Shown: positions 58,202-64,000 of the stretch, piece by piece
Layout: every line of letters begins with the position of its first letter
Numbering within the stretch: the stretch's first letter is position 1
Assembly (NCBI GenBank): GCA_902806595.1
Contig: CADCXC010000009.1
Coordinates: 2,170,001-2,234,000, forward strand
Reading direction: 5' to 3'
Length of the DNA: 64,000 nucleotides
DNA from: Pyrenopolyporus hunteri
Taxonomy: Eukaryota; Ascomycota; Sordariomycetes; Xylariales; Hypoxylaceae
Notes under the pieces: generated by a model
Database searches by the model: none
What the model was told of the DNA's origin: nothing
Seen by the model: the letters and a program-made list of their open reading frames with translations, nothing else
Made by a program: the position numbers and the translations under genes

Positions 58202-60689
58202 CTATTGTCGATCCTCAGTCGCGTCATCGCAGTGCGCGTCACTGCTTCCGTCCTCCTCCCGGTTCTTCGCCTTGTCTCCTGGGCCCCTCCACCCGGTAGC
58301 GGCTTGAAGGACGGAGACGAAGATGGCCAAGACTACGGCGGCCTGAAATAGCACTTTCACCGCGTCGACGTATCCTTGTACTGCGACGGCATGCTCCTTG
58401 GCTCCAAGACCTCCGTTGTACACGAGAGCAGGACTGCCGATGAGCTTCCTGATAAGCTCGCTGCGGTCTTTCTCAGAGCCGCCAGGCCCGTCAATTACCT
58501 TGAATCCCCGCTCGAGGGACTCCCGCAGAGTCCTGGCAAAGATGCCGCCCCCTATCGCGCTACCGAAGCTGCCGGCAAATCCTCTAAATGTGCCGAGCAA
58601 GCTGGTGGCTACGTAGTGGGTGTCCGGCGGTGCCAGGTGTAAGAGGTGTGCGAGGGTGTAATTGAGTCCCGCGCCGGTGAAGAGGCCGTTGAGGAAGACT
58701 ACGAAAATGTACAAGGCAATCGGGACGTCCGGGGACGACGCCAACGAGAGCACGAAGAGACTGGCGGCAAAGAGGGTAAAGGAGACGACGCAGGAAGACC
58801 AAAAACTTCCGGTGCGGCGGACGTGCAGCCACTACAGACCGCTGTTAGTAAGAGAGAGGGAGAGGCAGAGGGAGAAGATGGAGAAGATGGAGAGAGATAG
58901 GCAATTGTGGCAAACAATCCTTCCGGTTTGGCTAATCCGAAAAGGGGAACGAGATAACGAAAAGGCAACTAATACTAAAAAAGATGCAGTAGGACTTACG
59001 CCAACGAGAAGCCCACCGAGGCCAAACCCCAGATTCGTTGGTATGAGGATGCTGCCGCTAGTCGCCGGGGAGAAGCCGCGCACAGCGAGGGCTGTGATTG
59101 GAGCGTAGAACAGCACGGTCCAGCGAGCTGCCATGAAGCCAAGCTGGGCGATACACGACAGCAGAGCGCCACGGTTCTCGATGACGGCGATGGGGATGAT
59201 GGGGTCGGCGGCGACATAGTACTCGATTAGCACGAAGATGACGAGGGTCGCTAGCGAGATGACGAGCGGTATGACCTGTATGTTCCCAGAGAGGCCGAAT
59301 AGAAACAGCACAACAGTAGCGGTCTGGGCGAGAATTAGTGGGACGGCCGGGGGGGGGGGAGAAGAGATATATTTGGGTACTTTAAGCGGTTCGCCTTACC
59401 AGGAATAGAGCGCCCGGATAGTCAATCCGCTTCAGTTTGGCCGCTAGCGGGCCGTCCTTGGAATCCTGCCCCGACGAGAACGAGCTTGGGATGCTGAAGT
59501 AGATCCCGAGCCCTGCGATTAGGCTGGGCCCGACCTGGATCCAGAAGAGAGCCCTCTGGAGGAGACACACGGGCAAGCGTAAGTTGGAGTACTATTTTAC
59601 CAAAAAGAAAGACCTGGGAGGATAATACGTGACGGACAGCCTTACCCATCCAGTTGCGGAGATGAGCGCGCCAACGAAGACGGCTCCTAACGAGACCCCC
59701 GTGGTGAACCCGGCGTTCCTAGTCGACTTGGGTTAGATTGAAAAAAATAAATGAATAGCTAACTAACTAACTAACTAACTCCCCTGACACCTCATCAAAG
59801 CCCTTTGGTGCGTCTAGACCATGCATTGATACGTGTAGTCAAGAGGGTGAACGAAAGGAAAACGTGTTGTGTGTGTGTGTGAGTTTGTTTCGTTTCACAT
59901 GTTGGCAAAACAGGTGAGGTTATGTAGGTAGGGTAGGGTAGGTAAGGTACTCACATCAACCCGATGTATAAACCTCGCTGTCGTTTCGTCGTCAACTCCA
60001 AGATGAGCACGACGGCCAGGACGGTGGACCCGCCGGCGCCCAATCCGGTGACCAGCCGCCCGAGGATGAAAACCGGGAACGAGCGGGCCTGCGACGTAAT
60101 CAGGTTGCCGGAGGCGAAGAGCAGGGAGGCGACGACCACGATGGCGCGAGGTGAGAAGACGGATGCCAGCTTGCCCGCCAGGGGAGTGGACGAGGACATG
60201 GCCACGAGGAAGGCCGTCGTGAACCACATCGCGTTCTCGTAGGCGTCCAGGTCTTCCGCTATCGTCGACTGCGCCATGGTAATCCCGGACATGTTGCTGG
60301 CTATATCGTCCCTCCCGTCGATGGCATCAGCAAGTGCAAATCTACTGGGACACGTGGGCGCGAAGCACGATGACGGGGGTGGCCTAGATAGACGGATCAA
60401 ACTCACCTTGCAGGAATATCAGGAGGTAGATGCTCAGCATGATCGCTATAGCCCGGCCTCGGCTGACCCTCTGGTTCGGGGTGTCGAGGTCGGGGGAATC
60501 CTCATCCTGAGACGGCCCAGACGTCGCGGACGATCCGCTGCTCGAGACGGGGGAGCTGGACTCGGACCGGAGAAGAGGCGTCTCCTCCGTAGCGGAGTCG
60601 TCTACCGGGGGCCAATTCCTAGAATCAACGGGCCCTCCTAGGCCATTGTCCAAGGCCGAGCCGGTAGAGGACCCGGGTTGAGGTGCCAT
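58202..60689 (-). CDS. MFS multidrug/amino-acid exporter, DHA2 type
   Basis: Six exons keep the frame: 60407-60689, 59955-60300, 59646-59718, 59400-59555, 59000-59323 and 58202-58831, giving 603 residues from MAPQPGSS; an upstream in-frame ATG at 60728 adds 13 residues. The first 80 residues are an acidic, Ser-rich cytoplasmic N-terminus. Membrane helices follow, with the typical MFS blocks AMWFTTAFLVAMSSSTPLAG, GKLASVFSPRAIVVVASLLF and FILGRLVTGLGAGGSTVLAV. GFTTGVSLGAVFVGALIS corresponds to motif C of the exporter (antiporter) branch. Helices continue to LQAATGW and an acidic cytoplasmic tail. The number of helices is compatible with 12 to 14. Members export drugs or import basic amino acids into the vacuole (Vba). 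Substrate and membrane cannot be told from the sequence. Confidence 0.85.
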
Positions 60690-60728
60690 GATGATGACCT
60701 CGAGAGTATGAGGGCTCTTGAGACCCAC

Positions 60729-62037
60729 AATATCCCTTAAGGTAAGACAGTATATGATAGGGGGTATTATCCCCGATGCGGATGTAATTCTCGGTGTGCG
60801 CCAAGTAAGGGCTTATCGCTTATACACTAGGTCTATAATCACATATAATATGACAAGAAAAAAACAGAAATAATGCGATAAGAATTGAAAGTGCGAATTG
60901 AGTTGTGTATCTACCCAAGTAGCATCTTTAATCAGTAAGATCGAGATGGAAGACATCACCGAGATGCTTGTTGTGGATTAGCCGATTGGTAAGCTGGCGA
61001 GGACTCGGACTTCAAGGTTGGAGCAATACCCTTCTCGGCTTGGCACGTAACTCGACTATGTGCATAAATCCCCAGGTCTTTCGCTTCCCCTGAGCCAATT
61101 ACATTGCGTCCCGCTTACCCGATAGACATGGATAATCTAATATACTCTCGGTAAAGGATTCGTGATTCTGGAATTTTCGCATTATACCGAGACTTCCGGT
61201 CTACGCTTTAGGGCCAAATACCGCTTTCATTCATGAATTATCTAGCTAAGGTACCTAGGTAGGTATCATGGACGGTTTGGGCTGGTTGGTATTGGATTCA
61301 TCCTCGTCCACACAGCACGCGGAACAGGTATATATCATCCAATGAGTATCTTCGGTTATATGAACTCCGAGACACCGCCAACGGCGTGTTGTGGTTCAAC
61401 CCGATCACCTGTCATACCGGTGGCCCGCGTGAACGCTTATTCGCCTTCATTCCGCGCACCTTCGTTATACGAATTGCGCAACTGTAACCCTTGTATCACG
61501 GTTCTACCCCTAAACGTAAGTGAGTCGTTATTGGATAACGACTCGACTCGACAACTTAATCCGAGCTCTAGGGTTACCAGATGCCCCCAAGCCCCGCAAA
61601 CGCAGGCAGACAGACAGTGACTGAGAGGGAGATGCACTCTTTATCGTCACCGAACTAAATCTGCCGATGTCTTGGTAGTGCGGGAGGCTGCCCTCGCGTT
61701 GACCTGTCTGTCTTACGTTTGCAGCTCCCGTTTCTAACACTCGCCCGCCGCCCGTGGCTGCGAGACGCGTGCGAGACGTTTTCGGGAGCTTACGGGGCGA
61801 GTGACGAATCCGAAAACTTCTAGCTAGCATCCTTAATCGGATGCAGCAACGACTCCTCGAGAACAGCAAGAGGCAATAGCCAATCTAGGATTGGAGCCTA
61901 GGGGCTCTATCAAGTGGCGCAGCTCGATCTCTTCGTCGGCTAGAATAGATCCAGTAGCCCCCATCTCTAAGGGAATGGTGGATCTCTAATATTATAATTA
62001 TGAGTTTAATTTAAGCGTAGGTCATCGGCAACTCGTT
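60729..62037. other. Intergenic region, 1.3 kb
   Basis: It contains the exporter's promoter and the 3' flank of the FucP-type transporter. A GGTACCTAGGTAGGTA repeat is at 61250-61267. A frame at 61342-61620 has no known domain. Confidence 0.5.
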
Positions 62038-64000
62038 TCAACCAGGGCTTATGCCACCGTTCATCTCGTGGTGGTCCGTGGGTGTCTGGTCGGTGCTTCT
62101 TCGCCCGGGAAGCGCACTGCTCCCCTTGCTTAACGCCATCGAGAACCTCTTGAGAATGCCAGCTTTCTCCTCATCGGTCGGCATCCCGATTACCGAAGTT
62201 CTACGTCGTGCCGCGAGAATAGCTGCGAGGTCCATGTCCCGATTGGCGCGGTCCTGTATTTTGGATTGATCCTCGGCACCGACGCGCGCGTCAACTAAAG
62301 CTCGGGCATCACGTTTCAAGTCCAAGAAGAGGGAGAAGACTCCGGTAATGACTAGAAGGGCTGGAACCAAGCTGAAGGCCGTCTGTACGCTGCCGCCTCG
62401 CTCGGTGATCGCGTAGACCACGTACGGCCAGAATGCCGGCCCGGAAGCTCCCATCGTGATCCACGCGGCCGCTCGTTTCGTACGTTTGCCTTGCCCACGC
62501 AATCCGAGCGTGAAGATAAGAGGCCACATGGGCCCCTCGAAGAAGAAGAAGAGGACGACCGGGATGGCAATAAGATTGGGGTTGGTTTCACGAAGGGCTG
62601 CCACTAGAATACCACAGACGATACTAATCCCTGTTGTGATACTCAAGATGGTACGTGGCTGCGGCACCTTTGGGTGGGTCGGAGATAAATAGGCGAGATA
62701 TGCGGCGAGAAAACGGGAGATGGCGAAAGCTGTGTGCGCGATGAGAAGATAATTTGGAACCGAAAGTGTAAGACCTGGCGGGGGTTGCAGCGAATTCCTC
62801 ATCGTGTTACTGGAACCCGGAGCAGCTTGTACGCGGTCTTGCCTCGTCAAGATTTCGTTGAAAAAGATGCTGGTGGTTTCCTGGCCGGCAACGTAGGTCC
62901 ATTGGGCCAGGACTGCCAGGACCAGGGTCCAAGTGCGAAGCTCGAATCCGCCAAAGCTACGCTTTTTAGGATCGACCGGGAGGTAACGTGTGGAATTCTC
63001 CATCTCCGCGTCGGTGACCTCTGGCAATGGCATATAATAAAAGAACAGCGCCAGAGCCGCGCAGAGGAGCGTGATAGCCAAGTACGTCCATTGGACGTCC
63101 AACAGCGACAACGATTCTGTGTTGTTTGTAGCATCAGACTCGATGAAGAACACTTTTTGAGCCAACAGTCCGCTGAGGACGGTGGCAACGGCTTGGACAC
63201 CCTGGGCCAGACAAAGTCTCATCTCCGCGTAATCCATTGGGCCGCAAAAGATAAGGAACGGATTTGCCCCGGTCTCGATTATTGCGAGGCCGAATCCGAC
63301 GACGAAGTTGCAGATCATGAAGCCCGCAAACGAGGTGAGGACCGCGCTCGGCCAAAACATGATCGTCCCCACACCATAGAAACAGAGCCCTACGATAAAT
63401 GTCGCTCTGTAGCCGCCGATCTGATCTGGGCCGTTCTTCTTCCTTCTCGACCTGGAATGTTCGTCGTGTCGTAGAATCCATTCGCCCACCAGTAGGGGGC
63501 CGGCTAGGTAACCTCCTCCAAAGTAGATTGAAGAAAGACCTATCGTTTCGGCTATCGACATTCCCGAGACCGAGGCGACCGCGTCGTTGAGTTGGTTTAG
63601 GAGGCCGTAAGAGAACCCCCAGAGTAGAAACAGGATCGTGACCACTGTACAGTATTTAAAAGAGTCGCGGACCGAGGTTCGAATCATGCTCTTGGGCCGG
63701 CGCATGTTCACGAAACCGAAATAGACCGAGTTTTCGGTTGCCGAGTAGGTCCCCGTAGCACTTGTCAATACGGTGGGCGATCGATTAAGAGGGTCCGGGC
63801 GTTGGTGCGGGTGAGGGACCAGGTCTGGTGTAGTGAGGAAATCGATAGCTGACACTTGGCTGTCCCGGCTGTCACCGCCGTGCGATTGGGTAGGCGGCGT
63901 GACGTGGTCGTCCGTGAATAAACCGGAAGTCAAGGGTCGGCCGTTGTTCGAGCTGCCGTTCCCTTCTGTCGAGGTATCCTGATCGTATGTTCGAGTCGCG
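62038..64000 (-). CDS. MFS sugar transporter, FucP (fucose/glucose-galactose permease) type, 5' end outside the window
   Basis: The minus-strand frame is open from the stop at 62038 to the window edge, so the start codon lies beyond 64000. The residues before 63933 (for example TYDQDTSTEGNGSSNNGRP) continue the same frame. A long polar N-terminus precedes the first helix TVVTILFLLWGFSYGLLNQL. That block, GGYLAGPLLVGEWIL, the GLAIIETGANPFLIFCGP motif and WTYVAGQETTSIFFNE are the hallmarks of the FucP branch of MFS sugar:proton symporters. About 12 helices can be counted. A basic/polar loop (RHDEHSRSRRKKNGPD) lies between helices 2 and 3. The cytoplasmic tail is Arg/Ser-rich (AARRRTSVIGMPTDEEKAG), with possible phosphorylation sites. 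The sugar is unknown. No intron is visible. Confidence 0.85.
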   Translation of the reverse strand, partial: ATRTYDQDTSTEGNGSSNNGRPLTSGLFTDDHVTPPTQSHGGDSRDSQVSAIDFLTTPDLVPHPHQRPDPLNRSPTVLTSATGTYSATENSVYFGFVNMRRPKSMIRTSVRDSFKYCTVVTILFLLWGFSYGLLNQLNDAVASVSGMSIAETIGLSSIYFGGGYLAGPLLVGEWILRHDEHSRSRRKKNGPDQIGGYRATFIVGLCFYGVGTIMFWPSAVLTSFAGFMICNFVVGFGLAIIETGANPFLIFCGPMDYAEMRLCLAQGVQAVATVLSGLLAQKVFFIESDATNNTESLSLLDVQWTYLAITLLCAALALFFYYMPLPEVTDAEMENSTRYLPVDPKKRSFGGFELRTWTLVLAVLAQWTYVAGQETTSIFFNEILTRQDRVQAAPGSSNTMRNSLQPPPGLTLSVPNYLLIAHTAFAISRFLAAYLAYLSPTHPKVPQPRTILSITTGISIVCGILVAALRETNPNLIAIPVVLFFFFEGPMWPLIFTLGLRGQGKRTKRAAAWITMGASGPAFWPYVVYAITERGGSVQTAFSLVPALLVITGVFSLFLDLKRDARALVDARVGAEDQSKIQDRANRDMDLAAILAARRRTSVIGMPTDEEKAGILKRFSMALSKGSSALPGRRSTDQTPTDHHEMNGGISPG

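Overview
The window reads as nuclear DNA of a filamentous ascomycete (Pezizomycotina, probably Sordariomycetes). The evidence is short introns (about 40-250 bp) with GTAAGT/GTACGT-like donors and CTAAC-like branch sites, GC-rich exons in less GC-rich intergenic DNA, fungus-specific families (CFEM-like GPI protein, C2H2 plus fungal_trans regulator, VTC1, fungal Hv1 channel) and one AT-saturated, RIP-like transposon relic. The order within Sordariomycetes cannot be fixed from the sequence alone. Twenty-one protein genes are supported; both edge genes are cut by the window. Family calls rest on recognised motifs and remembered family sequences, not on a database search.

Layout. 1-17 kb: AHC1-like zinc-finger protein (-, partial), Alba-domain protein (+), VTC1 polyphosphate-complex subunit (-), Tctex-type dynein light chain (+), F-box protein (+) and choline-phosphate cytidylyltransferase (+). 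17-26.3 kb is a long stretch without a credible gene, full of short GGTA/TACC-type palindromic repeats. 26.3-37.7 kb: a large C2H2 regulator (+), a CBM48 (AMPK-beta-like glycogen-binding) protein with a 1.35-kb intron (+) and a fungal protein of unknown function (-). 38.1-39.2 kb: a 1.05-kb DNA-transposon relic with 43-bp terminal inverted repeats and an almost pure A+T interior. 39.7-44.2 kb: an RNF10/Mag2-like RING protein and a class 1A-type dihydroorotate dehydrogenase, both +. 44.7-53.7 kb: six minus-strand genes, namely a CFEM-like GPI protein, a voltage-gated proton channel, complex I subunit PSST/NDUFS7, a mitochondrial-type rhomboid protease, a GNAT acetyltransferase and an 84-residue secreted eight-cysteine protein. 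55.7-64 kb: an intronless ankyrin-like protein (+), a DHA2-type MFS exporter (-) and a FucP-type MFS sugar transporter (-, 5' end outside the window).

Most genes are housekeeping and do not form one pathway. No biosynthetic cluster, CRISPR, phage or defence system is visible. The points most worth following are the RIP-like TIR element, two genes whose TAG stop is followed in frame by an acidic coding-like tail, the proton channel with a substituted third S4 charge position, the small secreted Cys-rich protein, the micro-exons, and the CACGTG boxes upstream of VTC1.
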